In this document: positions 37,870 to 45,856 of the stretch, piece by piece | Position numbering within the stretch: position 1 is the first letter of the stretch | How the letters are laid out: the number at the start of each line of letters is the position of its first letter | Assembly (NCBI RefSeq): GCF_021283545.2 | Contig: NZ_CP128540.1 | Span: forward strand, 6,374,597 to 6,438,596 | Source: Pseudomonas alloputida | Lineage (GTDB): Bacteria; Pseudomonadota; Gammaproteobacteria; Pseudomonadales; Pseudomonadaceae | Length of the DNA stretch: 64,000 nucleotides | Direction: 5' to 3' | Program-made: the position numbers and the translations under genes | The notes under the pieces: generated by a model | What the model was told of the DNA's origin: nothing | The model's database searches: none | What the model saw: only the letters and a program-made list of their open reading frames with translations

Positions 37870-38832
37870 TCATGGCGCGGCCTCTTCAAAAAGCGAGCCG
37901 AACTCCTGGAGCAGATCGCATCCACCGGTAATCAACGGGCGATCGATCAAGATAGGTTCGCTGAAGTCGACTTGAAGCTTTCGGTCCCAAATCAGTTGGT
38001 AGATCTTGGCTATGAACTGGTCACGGAAGCCCCACCGAGCACCGTATTCAATCGCCACGTAGGCCACGGGCTTCCCGACCTGAACAGCCTCAGCAATCGC
38101 ACCGACAAAGTCTTGAAGCAGATTCGGTTCAAGTGAAAAATCAAGACCGTGCATACCAAACAACAGGTCTAGATTCGCCTGAATAGTGGGCGATATCAGA
38201 TCTCGGGAAACCTCTACGGTCCGGATGCCGGCGCTGGCGTAGTATCGGCGCTCGAGCTCTCCCCGAAGCTCGGCATGGTCGCGGTCCTTCTTTTGTTGAA
38301 CAGGGGTCTTCGCAGACGTGCTTCGACGTTCTCGAAATTCCTGGGCCTGGTCCTTGACCGTCCAGTTGATGGCAAACGGTTCTCCTCGACAGTTGAAGAG
38401 GAAGAGCAGGAGGTCGCCTTGGTACGGGTACGGGACCCAGCCCCTGTTTCCGCTCGCGTCTTCGACTACGATTTCATGATGTTTGAAACCGATCTCTCTT
38501 GCGATATCCATGGTGCCGCGGAGAGGGGGCGGGAATGTGCCCTTCGTCAATGGGTGCCCTTTCAGTGGGTGCCCTGTGTTCACTGGCCAAAGCATCTTCT
38601 GCTCGTGCAGCTCAAAAAGCTCGGGGTGGAAGAGAGCTAATTGAGCAAACACCTTCTCTGGGTGGGAAAGGAGATGAATCGTGCGCCCCAGCTTTCGGCT
38701 ATGCAGTCTGCTAATGCGAGAGCCTTTAGGTGCCTCTCGTGGAACCGCCAGCGTGGACGGTACATATTCCTGGCCCCATTCGAACCGGGCCTGGCGTTTC
38801 ATGATCAGGTCAAATCGTTCCTGCGGTTTCAT
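37870..38832 (-). CDS. tnsA: TnsA, endonuclease subunit of the heteromeric transposase
   Basis: The 320-residue protein matches TnsA in layout: an N-terminal restriction-enzyme-like fold with catalytic Glu (71 or 74 in ELFELHEQKM), Asp140 (PYQGDLLLF) and Lys160 (INWTVKDQ). A C-terminal winged-helix part follows. TnsA makes the 5-prime cuts that let Tn7 move by cut-and-paste. ATG 38832 is chosen because the upstream extension (to 39069) is unlike the family and GGAAAG precedes 38832. The stop overlaps the tnsB start by ATGA. It is divergent from tnsD. Confidence 0.85.
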   Translation of the reverse strand: MKPQERFDLIMKRQARFEWGQEYVPSTLAVPREAPKGSRISRLHSRKLGRTIHLLSHPEKVFAQLALFHPELFELHEQKMLWPVNTGHPLKGHPLTKGTFPPPLRGTMDIAREIGFKHHEIVVEDASGNRGWVPYPYQGDLLLFLFNCRGEPFAINWTVKDQAQEFRERRSTSAKTPVQQKKDRDHAELRGELERRYYASAGIRTVEVSRDLISPTIQANLDLLFGMHGLDFSLEPNLLQDFVGAIAEAVQVGKPVAYVAIEYGARWGFRDQFIAKIYQLIWDRKLQVDFSEPILIDRPLITGGCDLLQEFGSLFEEAAP

Positions 38833-39513
38833 CCAAGCTTTCCAATCTAACCAGGATTTGTTGCTGAAGGCGCACGTTGGGGATAACAACGCGCACACCG
38901 GCAAAACCCTTATCCTGCGGGCAGGTAACCGCGTTTCCGGTTGTGGATAACGCGGAGATTCTTGTGGATGAGCGAATCCGTGCGAAACTTGACGTTTCAC
39001 ATGCAAGGGATAGACAATGGAGGAGTCAGGTGCCTTTTCTGACTTATCCACAAGGGCCCAAGGTCGCACTTGGGCCTTTGTCTATCTCATTTTCAGCGCT
39101 CTCGTTTAGCTAGCTGTCGTCTGAATTTCTATCGTTAGGTCTACCTTAGGCGTCTCCGCCGATTGTGATCTTGCCCATGCTCACGAACCCTTCTTTCAGG
39201 GTTCGCTGACGCAGCGCTTTTGGGCTACGAGCTTGGTTAACTCAATATGTTAACGCTGGAAATTCCTAGCTGACAACAAGTTTGCGCGCAAACCACACAT
39301 AACTTTCAAATACTCCCACCTAGCAAATTTCCGCCTATACGAAGCGCTCACAGGATTCCGGTCCATGCCAGGACCATGCTGCCTTGGTCCGCCCCTGAGA
39401 ACCGCCGAAGACGCTTCAAAACTGAAAATTCTAACCAGCTCTAGACCGATAATTTATTGGACTTTAAGAGTCCAAGACAATGTATTAGATTAATATTCTT
39501 TGAGGCATATCTC
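38833..39513. promoter_or_regulatory. divergent tnsA/tnsD control region
   Basis: These 681 bp contain no convincing gene. They hold an imperfect hairpin (AAGGGCCCAAG with CTTGGGCCTT at about 39052-39078), a perfect 7-bp hairpin CGAACCC...GGGTTCG at 39184-39205, and GTTAAC-N7-GTTAAC at 39236-39254. The last is a perfect 19-bp dyad that could be an operator. TGAGG at 39501 is the ribosome site for tnsD. Compared with the island the last 250 bp are A+T rich. Confidence 0.5.
39236..39254. promoter_or_regulatory. GTTAAC-N7-GTTAAC dyad, candidate operator
   Basis: Each half is itself palindromic, so the 19-bp unit is both a direct and an inverted repeat. It lies 260 bp before tnsD and 404 bp before tnsA. 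No regulator gene is obvious in the module, so a Tns protein or host factor would be the binder. Confidence 0.35.
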
Positions 39514-41112
39514 ATGAACCTCAAAGGCAAGCATTTACCCTTTTTACACTGGCTCCCAGATGAATGTCTTTACAGCGTATGCAGCCGCCAGCATATTCTT
39601 TGGGGCAACCCGTCACCTACAGATACACTGAGTTTTCTTTTTGGAAGCGGGTATAAAAAATTTGCACACGACTTTCCAAGTAACCTGAGTCTATTAATCG
39701 AGTCTGCAAAGTCTACTTGGGGAACCCCAGAGGAATTGATATCTGAACACACCATTGCACCCATTTTCTTTCCTTTCCAATCTTCTGATCACATTCAGGA
39801 ACTGAAACAAGCATTGATGGGGCCCAAAATTGGATCTATGAAGTATAGGCTTGGACTTGTGACTGGCCGCTTCGGTGGTGCGCACCCTCTTAAGGCGTGT
39901 GTTAAATGCATGGCAACTGACCGATCAGTTCTGGGCGCCACATATTGGCACTTATCTCACCAGCTTCCTGGTGTTACGACTTGTCCAGTGCATGGAGTCT
40001 TGCTCTCGGAGTCAATCGAGAACAGGCAGTGGTCCAGGGGTTTTCAGTGGCTTCTTCCTGATGAATTAGCCCTCAGCGTAACTGATCAATCGGCCATAGA
40101 TCCTGCAACCTTCGAAGCACTACAAAACATGTCTGAGTTAGCGGTGGACCTGTGGAAATCAGGCTCCTCCTGCCAGTTTGATAGCACTACAGTCGCTAAC
40201 GTTTACAAGGAAGCCTTCAGTAATTTTGGCCGCTCCCAGAAGTCTCGCGATGCTGCTGCCGACCGCTTTGCTGAGCTCTGTGCAATGCTCAAACAGCACC
40301 CGCCTTTCACCGCTTTGCCAACCACGCGCAAGTGTGCAATAGGGTTCATTTCTCAAATGACCCGTAAGCCCCGTGGTTACTGCCATCCGTTGAAGCATCT
40401 GACCCTGATTTGGTGGCTATTCGGGAGCTTAGAATCATTCGTTAAGGCCTATCAACATGCCGCGAACCAGCAGAAACTTCCAGGGACTAGCCCCTCAGTG
40501 AAGCTTAACTTAAATAACTCTTTCGTTAATCCTATTTCAGCTCAAATAAGGAGAACTGGAGCCCCGAAACCCAAAAAGCTATTTAATGACTTGAAGGAGA
40601 AAATCCTCCGGGAACTGATGACTGGCTCTAGCAAAAAAGAGGTCTGTGTTAACTTTGAGATATCTATGAGCACGGTAAATCGGCTACTACGGCTTAACCC
40701 GAGTGTCGACGAGAAGATAAAAATATACTTTAAACTCAAGAAACTTGAGGAACAGCGTACCTTGTGGCGCTGCGCCGTGGACAAATCGCCCTTCGCCAGC
40801 GCGAATGTAATTAAGCGGTCAGTACCCAACGTCTATGCATGGCTCTACAGAAACGATCAGTCTTGGTTACTTTCGCAAACAGGCTCACTACCAAGTGGCA
40901 GGGCCGGCAACCATGTCGCAATTGACTGGGATGCCCGGGATGAGAATTTGTGTACCTTGATTAAGAAGGTACTGGTAACGTCGACCACCGAACCCAGAAA
41001 AATCCGAAAACGTGACTTGTACCAAATGGTACCTAGTCTTTTTTCTTCGCTTGAGCAGAAGTCGCACTATCCAAAGACGAGGCAGCTCGTCTCCGAAATA
41101 TCTCAGCAGTAG
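39514..41112 (+). CDS. tnsD: TnsD, attTn7-targeting protein (TniQ family)
   Basis: The 532-residue protein has an N-terminal TniQ domain with LPFLHWLPDECLYSVCSRQH and the zinc-binding set C129-x2-C132 with C157-x2-H160 (YWHLSHQLPGVTTCPVHG). A C-terminal region with a likely helix-turn-helix (SKKEVCVNFEISMSTVNRLLRL) follows. Tn7 TnsD, 508 residues, binds the 3-prime end of glmS and recruits TnsC. ATG 39514 has TGAGG 8 bases before it; the frame is open 57 bases earlier. It is read away from tnsABC, unlike the single-direction tnsABCDE of Tn7, and has lower G+C than the copper cargo. Confidence 0.85.
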   Translation: MNLKGKHLPFLHWLPDECLYSVCSRQHILWGNPSPTDTLSFLFGSGYKKFAHDFPSNLSLLIESAKSTWGTPEELISEHTIAPIFFPFQSSDHIQELKQALMGPKIGSMKYRLGLVTGRFGGAHPLKACVKCMATDRSVLGATYWHLSHQLPGVTTCPVHGVLLSESIENRQWSRGFQWLLPDELALSVTDQSAIDPATFEALQNMSELAVDLWKSGSSCQFDSTTVANVYKEAFSNFGRSQKSRDAAADRFAELCAMLKQHPPFTALPTTRKCAIGFISQMTRKPRGYCHPLKHLTLIWWLFGSLESFVKAYQHAANQQKLPGTSPSVKLNLNNSFVNPISAQIRRTGAPKPKKLFNDLKEKILRELMTGSSKKEVCVNFEISMSTVNRLLRLNPSVDEKIKIYFKLKKLEEQRTLWRCAVDKSPFASANVIKRSVPNVYAWLYRNDQSWLLSQTGSLPSGRAGNHVAIDWDARDENLCTLIKKVLVTSTTEPRKIRKRDLYQMVPSLFSSLEQKSHYPKTRQLVSEISQQ

Positions 41113-41388
41113 ATTTTTAATGATTGACTGTTACTTGTACGAGCTCACGGAAATACGGGTACATATGACTGTAGCTCGTGAAAAGTCCCTCAATCTATGG
41201 TACTTTTTTGATTTATGCGTGAGTAACTCCTTAGCGTTTAAGAGTTAGGCCACATGAGACTTACATTGAAGCAACAGCCGCCTCTGTTCCGGGGTAGCAA
41301 CGGCCTCACTCGTGCCGATTAGTGTGCCAAACCGCCTGGTAGTGAATGTCCATGAGGTGCCGCTCCACCAGCCGCAGGGCAATCCACC

Positions 41389-41655
41389 TCAGCAGTAAAC
41401 GCCGTACTCGATCCTCATGAGGTAGTCGCAGACTTGCCGATAGCCTTGGGCATCAGCTAGAAGGCTACAGGGGATCCGTCGATCTAGGCCGATTGCTGGC
41501 CGCTTTAGCCATTCAGCCGCCAGGCGATTGTTGCCAAGAACGTAGGCCGCCTGGCCTTGAACCTGTTCTCGACGCGCAACGAAACAACGGTGCTGGCTGC
41601 TCCAGCAATGGGAAGGAGCGAAAGGACAGGGACCGAGCAGGTCAGTTGTAAGCAT
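41389..41655 (-). pseudogene. C-terminal fragment of a ParS/MbcA-type antitoxin
   Basis: The 88-residue frame ends AAEWLKRPAIGLDRRIPCSL-LADAQGYRQVCDYLMRIEYGVYC, a clear match to the toxin-binding (DUF2384) end of Xre/MbcA/ParS antitoxins. The N-terminal helix-turn-helix is missing and replaced by unrelated sequence, and no RES-domain toxin follows downstream. It is probably the remains of a lost toxin-antitoxin pair between tnsD and the second tniQ. Confidence 0.6.
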
Positions 41656-41696
41656 AGCGCCTCCGCTACCACGCGACCGCGAGGGTAAGGCTTACC

Positions 41697-42878
41697 TTAC
41701 TGCAACTGACGCTCACAGGTGTCATCGATAGATGACCGGTTCCCCAGCAGGGATCTGCTCGTGGTCACTGGCGCCCAACCGGTGGCTCCAAGTCGAGGAA
41801 CCGCTGGGAGTGATGCTTTTACCAGTCTGGGACTGAAACGCAAGTCGCGTCTTGAATCAGCTACGTTGCAGCAACGATAGAGTCTTGGTCGGCGGTCTCG
41901 GAGTGAGTGTGCCTTGTAGTGGTCAAAATCGCGGAGTGACCATAAGGCAACTCCATGGCGGTAATCTTCTTCGATGTAGTGATCAAAGTAATCACTGCGA
42001 ATTTGATAAGTGCTCCAACAAGAGTCAATCAGTGCTGAACCCGATTCTAGGCTTAAGTAATGGCCTAGGAAGTCATCAAACCCCTCGTAGATAAGCGCTA
42101 TTAAATCAAGCAGGCCATACTGCCGATCTTCGTGGAGGATAAACCCATAACCACGTTCCTTACGCAATTCAGTGTCAGCTATAAATTCATCAATAGCTTC
42201 CCTAAAGCTTTGATCAACAATTCGATTGTCTATGTTTTTGAGTTTGCTTTCGAGCACCCGTAGAACCGTTTCAAGTGCAAGGTGGTGCTCAAGGAGGCAG
42301 ATCCTTTCGTAGAATTGTGCCAGCCGCAATGCCAATGGGTCCCTGTTGGCCGCAGGCCTTGCGCTGCCTAGGCTGCGCCCGCAACATCCGCTCCACATTA
42401 CCTGGACAGAGTGGCCATCGCGAGAAAATGGCTGCTCACAGAACTGGCAGTACGAGAGCAAATCGACGTTGTGCTTCGCGCACACAGTTACATGTGGGTG
42501 AAGACGTCGCCAATAAGAGTAACCTAGCGACTGAATATCTTCATTCACGCACAATGGACAGTAGGTTCGAGTATCTGCGAGGGAGTCAAAACAGTATTGC
42601 CCATATACATACTCTGCGCCAGAGTAAGCTAAAAACTTTGCTGGCTTAAACACACTTCGAAAGGGGTAATCGCTATGCAAATGCACCAACTTGTTAAAGC
42701 CGTAACAGCCATGCCAGCCCATGATACTGCCTACGAGCTTTACCTGCCTGTTGCTCCAGCTGAAGTAACGGAGCTCCGCCGACTTCAGAATATCTAAGTC
42801 AGAGTTACGGAATTGTAGGTAAAGGTTTCGTTCAACATAAGAACGGAGCGATTCATCAGGTTGGATTCGCAACAGCAT
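41697..42878 (-). CDS. second TniQ-family protein, next to the transposon right end
   Basis: The 393-residue protein begins with a TniQ-like domain (IQPDESLRSYVERNLYLQF). Its zinc-binding set is C107-x2-C110, C133-x2-H136 and C144-x2-C147 (TYCPLC, VTVCAKHN, SYCQFC). The rest is not recognised, and the C-terminal about 60 residues are Arg/Pro/Ser-rich with little predicted structure. TniQ proteins choose the target of Tn7-like elements. Having it in addition to TnsD suggests an alternative target pathway, in the place TnsE holds in Tn7, though it is not TnsE-like. AGGGA lies 11 bases before ATG 42878. Confidence 0.75.
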   Translation of the reverse strand: MLLRIQPDESLRSYVERNLYLQFRNSDLDILKSAELRYFSWSNRQVKLVGSIMGWHGCYGFNKLVHLHSDYPFRSVFKPAKFLAYSGAEYVYGQYCFDSLADTRTYCPLCVNEDIQSLGYSYWRRLHPHVTVCAKHNVDLLSYCQFCEQPFSRDGHSVQVMWSGCCGRSLGSARPAANRDPLALRLAQFYERICLLEHHLALETVLRVLESKLKNIDNRIVDQSFREAIDEFIADTELRKERGYGFILHEDRQYGLLDLIALIYEGFDDFLGHYLSLESGSALIDSCWSTYQIRSDYFDHYIEEDYRHGVALWSLRDFDHYKAHSLRDRRPRLYRCCNVADSRRDLRFSPRLVKASLPAVPRLGATGWAPVTTSRSLLGNRSSIDDTCERQLQ

Positions 42879-42945
42879 GGATTGCTGGTCCCTAGGGAGC
42901 AGGAAAGGTGAGCGAGTGGAGGGTCAGGCGAAGGGCTGGGACCAT

Positions 42946-42983
42946 CGCAGGAGCCGATGAGACAGACCTCACCGGCTCCTGCG
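42946..42983. terminator. 11-bp hairpin at the transposon right end
   Basis: CGCAGGAGCCG pairs perfectly with CGGCTCCTGCG across a 16-nt loop; the right arm overlaps the inner binding repeat. It has no U-tract. It may shield the tniQ gene and the end from glmS read-through. Confidence 0.45.
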
Positions 42984-43026
42984 ACAGCTTTAATTCTCTA
43001 GCGACAGTTTTAATTCTCTAAAATCA
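42981..43026 (-). repeat. transposon right end with two abutting transposase-binding repeats
   Basis: Two 20-bp repeats, 42981-43000 and 43001-43020, abut without a gap and differ at one base. They face inward and match the left-end repeats. Six bases (TGATTT read inward) separate the outer repeat from the duplication. Close packing on the right and wide spacing on the left reproduce the asymmetry of Tn7 ends. Confidence 0.8.
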
Positions 43027-43031
43027 AAGTT
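43027..43031. repeat. target-site duplication, right copy (attTn7)
   Basis: AAGTT lies 21-25 bp past the glmS stop codon, which is the duplicated pentamer position in classical attTn7, and matches 6374-6378. Confidence 0.75.
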
Positions 43032-43051
43032 GATCAACACCTGACTACCCG

Positions 43052-44887
43052 TTACTCGACAGTCACCGACTTGGCCAGATTACGAGGCTGGTCAACGTCG
43101 GTCCCCTTTAGCACGGCCACGTAATAAGACAGCAACTGCAGCGGAATGGTGTACAGGATTGGCGCCAGGGCATCGGCAATGTGCGGCACCTTGATCACGT
43201 GGGTGCCTTCGCCATTGGTCATGCCAGCGTGCTCGTCGGCGAACACGACCAGCTCGCCACCACGGGCACGCACTTCCTGCAGGTTGGACTTCAGCTTCTC
43301 CAGCAGTTCGTTGTTCGGTGCAACGGTAACCACCGGCATGTCGTTGTCCACCAGAGCCAGCGGGCCGTGCTTCAGCTCGCCTGCTGGGTATGCTTCGGCG
43401 TGGATGTAGGAGATTTCTTTAAGCTTGAGAGCACCTTCCATCGCCACCGGGTACTGCGCGCCGCGGCCGAGGAACAGGGTATGGTGCTTGTCGGCGAACA
43501 GCTCGGCAATTTTCTCGACGGTGGCATCCATGGCCAGGGCTTCGCCCAGGCGGGTAGGCAGTCGACGCAGCTCTTCAACCAGCTCAGCTTCGACACCGGC
43601 TTCCAGCGTACCGCGCACCTGACCAAGGGCCAGGGTCAGCAGCATCAGCGAAACCAGCTGAGTGGTGAACGCTTTGGTCGAAGCCACGCCGATTTCAGGG
43701 CCGGCCAAGGTCAGCAGGGTCAAGTCCGACTCGCGTACCAGCGAGCTGATACCCACGTTGCAGATCGCCAGGCTGCCAAGGAAACCCAACTCCTTGGCGT
43801 TGCGCAGTGCGGCCAAGGTATCGGCGGTTTCGCCGGACTGCGAGATGGAGACGAACAGAGTGTCCGGCTGCACCACCACCTTGCGGTAACGGAACTCGCT
43901 GGCCACTTCTACCTGGCAAGGGATGCCGGCCAGGCTTTCCAGCCAGTAGCGCGCAACCATACCGGCGTGGTAGCTGGTGCCACAGGCAACGATCTGCACG
44001 TTGCGCACCTTGGCAAACAGGTCGGCAGCTTGCGGGCCAAAGGCCTGGACCAGCACGTTGTCCTTGCCCAGGCGGCCTTCAAGCGTGCGCTGAACAACGC
44101 TTGGCTGCTCGTGAATTTCCTTGAGCATGAAGTGACGGTAAGCGCCCTTGTCGGCAGCCTCGGCACCTTCGTGGTACTGCACGGTTTCGCGCTGGACCTT
44201 GTTGCCCTGCTGGTCCCAGATAGAGACCTGATCACGGCGGATTTCAGCGATGTCGCCTTCTTCCAGGTACATGAAGCGGTCAGTAACCTGACGCAGCGCC
44301 AGCTGGTCGGACGCCAGGAAGTTCTCGCCAAGGCCCAGGCCGATAACCAGCGGGCTACCACTGCGTGCTGCCACCAGGCGGTCCGGCTGCTTGGCACTGA
44401 TCAGCGCCAGGCCGTAAGCGCCGTGCAGGCGCTTCACCGCCGCCTTAAGGGCGTCGGTCAGGTCTGGAATGCTCTTCAGGGTGTGGTGGATCAGGTGGAC
44501 GATGACTTCGGTATCGGTCTGCGAAGTGAAGACATAGCCCAGGCCCTTCAGCTCTTCGCGCAGCTCCTCATGGTTCTCGATGATGCCGTTGTGCACCACG
44601 GCCACATCATTGCCCGAGAAGTGCGGGTGGGCGTTGCCTTCAGTCGGCGCGCCGTGAGTAGCCCAGCGGGTGTGGGCAATACCCAGCTGGCCTGCCAATG
44701 GGTCATCAGCAACAGCAACCTCCAGCTCGCTGACCTTGCCGATGCGGCGGCGGCGCTGCAGTTCACCGTTCTGGGTGAGTACAGCCAAACCGGCGCTGTC
44801 GTAACCGCGGTATTCAAGACGCTTAAGGCCTTCGATCAGGATGGCTGTGATATTACGCTCGGCGACAGCACCAACGATTCCACACAT
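43052..44887 (-). CDS. glmS: glucosamine-6-phosphate synthase (glutamine-hydrolysing)
   Basis: The 611-residue enzyme starts [11 protein letters not shown], exposing the catalytic Cys after Met removal. It has the glutaminase motifs ARTRWATHG-like ([19 protein letters not shown]) and two SIS sugar-isomerase domains ([36 protein letters not shown]). It ends [13 protein letters not shown], the conserved C-terminus whose codons are the TnsD recognition sequence. It makes glucosamine-6-phosphate for cell-wall synthesis. A regulator gene lies 3 bp upstream, suggesting co-transcription. Confidence 0.97.
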   Translation of the reverse strand: MCGIVGAVAERNITAILIEGLKRLEYRGYDSAGLAVLTQNGELQRRRRIGKVSELEVAVADDPLAGQLGIAHTRWATHGAPTEGNAHPHFSGNDVAVVHNGIIENHEELREELKGLGYVFTSQTDTEVIVHLIHHTLKSIPDLTDALKAAVKRLHGAYGLALISAKQPDRLVAARSGSPLVIGLGLGENFLASDQLALRQVTDRFMYLEEGDIAEIRRDQVSIWDQQGNKVQRETVQYHEGAEAADKGAYRHFMLKEIHEQPSVVQRTLEGRLGKDNVLVQAFGPQAADLFAKVRNVQIVACGTSYHAGMVARYWLESLAGIPCQVEVASEFRYRKVVVQPDTLFVSISQSGETADTLAALRNAKELGFLGSLAICNVGISSLVRESDLTLLTLAGPEIGVASTKAFTTQLVSLMLLTLALGQVRGTLEAGVEAELVEELRRLPTRLGEALAMDATVEKIAELFADKHHTLFLGRGAQYPVAMEGALKLKEISYIHAEAYPAGELKHGPLALVDNDMPVVTVAPNNELLEKLKSNLQEVRARGGELVVFADEHAGMTNGEGTHVIKVPHIADALAPILYTIPLQLLSYYVAVLKGTDVDQPRNLAKSVTVE

Positions 44888-44890
44888 GTT

Positions 44891-45667
44891 TTATTGCTCC
44901 TGGCTGATCGCGGCGCAGATCAGGTTGATGCCGCGGGCTTGAATTTGTTCGCGCGCTGCTGCTGGCAGGCGTTCATCTGTAATAAGGGTGTGCACACTGC
45001 CCCAGGGCAGCTCGAGGTTAGGGATCTTGCGCCCCACCTTGTCCGACTCGACCATCACGATCACTTCACGGGCAACTTCCGCCATGACCCGGCTCAGCCC
45101 AAGCAACTCGTTGAAGGTAGTGGTACCCCGGCCCAGGTCGATGCCGTCGGCGCCGATGAATAATTGGTCGAAATCGTAGGAGCGCAGTACCTGCTCCGCG
45201 ACCTGGCCCTGGAACGATTCGGAATGCGGGTCCCAGGTGCCACCGGTCATCAGCAGCACCGGCTCGTGTTCGAGGTCGCAGATTGCACGGGCCACATTGA
45301 GCGAATTGGTCATCACCACCAGGCCTGGCTGGCGCCCCAGTTCGGGGATCATTGCCGCCGTGGTGCTGCCGCTGTCGATGATAATGCGCGCATGTTCGCG
45401 GATACGCCCCACGGCGGCACGCGCAATGGCCTTTTTATAGGAAGAGACGGGTTGTGCCGGTTCACCGAGCAACTCTTGCGGTACCGGCACAGCACCACCG
45501 TAGCGGCGTAACAACAAGCCGTTGGTTTCCAAGGCGGCGAGGTCTTTGCGAATGGTCACTTCCGAGGTGGCGAAACGCTTGGCCAACGCGTCCACACTTA
45601 CCTCACCCTGCTCGCTGAGCAGAGCCAGAATATTGTGTCGCCGTTGTGGTGTGTTTCGTTTCGACAT
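44891..45667 (-). CDS. DeoR-family transcriptional regulator upstream of glmS
   Basis: The 258-residue protein has an N-terminal DeoR helix-turn-helix (RRHNILALLSEQGEVSVDALAKRFATSEVTIRKDLAALE). A sugar-phosphate-binding C-terminal domain follows (IIDSGSTTAAMIPELG, LMTGGTWDPHSESFQG, FIGADGID). It is three bases from glmS, so control of amino-sugar synthesis by a phosphorylated sugar is a natural guess. Confidence 0.9.
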   Translation of the reverse strand: MSKRNTPQRRHNILALLSEQGEVSVDALAKRFATSEVTIRKDLAALETNGLLLRRYGGAVPVPQELLGEPAQPVSSYKKAIARAAVGRIREHARIIIDSGSTTAAMIPELGRQPGLVVMTNSLNVARAICDLEHEPVLLMTGGTWDPHSESFQGQVAEQVLRSYDFDQLFIGADGIDLGRGTTTFNELLGLSRVMAEVAREVIVMVESDKVGRKIPNLELPWGSVHTLITDERLPAAAREQIQARGINLICAAISQEQ

Positions 45668-45803
45668 GTGCGTTTAAGTTTCGATTCGAAAGTTAATGGT
45701 TGCAATCAAAACCTAAGACGCGCGATTCGTCAAGCTGTCGCTGACCTGTGGATTGTTTGCTTCTGCTTTGAGGCGGTCCTATAGGCGCAGCCGCGCCAAT
45801 AAA

Positions 45804-45833
45804 AAAGCCGACTTATTCACATAAGTCGGCTTT
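45804..45833 (-). terminator. terminator downstream of glmU
   Basis: A perfect 12-bp stem (AAAGCCGACTTA with TAAGTCGGCTTT) around a 6-nt loop has an A-run on its left, giving a U-tract on the minus strand. Confidence 0.88.
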
Positions 45834-45856
45834 CGATGGAAAGGGCTGTGAATAAC

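Larger units (their letters stand above)
33812..37873 (-). pseudogene. tnsB: tnsB, DDE transposase gene split by an IS66-family insertion
   Basis: The N-terminal part (37873-37199) reads MRAGSRIIAPEGFRNLPQGD... to KTQNK, then runs into IS sequence and stops at 37184. The C-terminal part continues from 35149 to 33812. Joining the two across one copy of the 8-bp duplication keeps the frame and gives 670 residues, near the 702 of Tn7 TnsB. The DDE triad would be Asp310 (IEFDGY), Asp397 (VLDRGP) and Glu431 (ATVESSHP), with spacing like Tn7 TnsB. No other lesion is visible. It is ATGA-coupled to both tnsA and tnsC. The break should abolish strand transfer and self-mobility. Confidence 0.92.
6379..43026. 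mobile_element. Tn7-like transposon carrying copper/silver resistance, inserted at attTn7 downstream of glmS
   Basis: The element spans 36,648 bp including a later IS66 insertion. Its right terminus is 25 bp beyond the glmS stop codon, the classical Tn7 position, with a 5-bp AAGTT duplication on both sides. Both ends carry inward-facing copies of TAGAGAATTAAAACTGTCGC. It encodes homologues of TnsA, TnsB, TnsC and TnsD plus another TniQ-family protein. The outermost bases are GG on the left and TG on the right, so the left tip may be mutated or the boundary may be off by a base. With tnsB interrupted, it is probably not self-mobile now. Confidence 0.85.

Noticed and set aside
37184..37873. Independent 229-residue gene downstream of tnsA
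   Set aside because: It is the N-terminal piece of tnsB. The last residues come from IS66 sequence and the frame continues correctly at 35149.
43037..43039. Alternative transposon right terminus at a TGT (minus strand) followed by a GTTGATCAAC palindrome
   Set aside because: It would place the end only 12 bp from the glmS stop and gives no matching duplication on the left. The 43026 boundary gives both the AAGTT duplication and the classical 25-bp spacing.
43052..44890. glmS ribozyme or riboswitch upstream of glmS
   Set aside because: Only three bases separate glmS from the DeoR-family gene. The glmS ribozyme is a feature of Firmicutes-type bacteria and no such leader is present.
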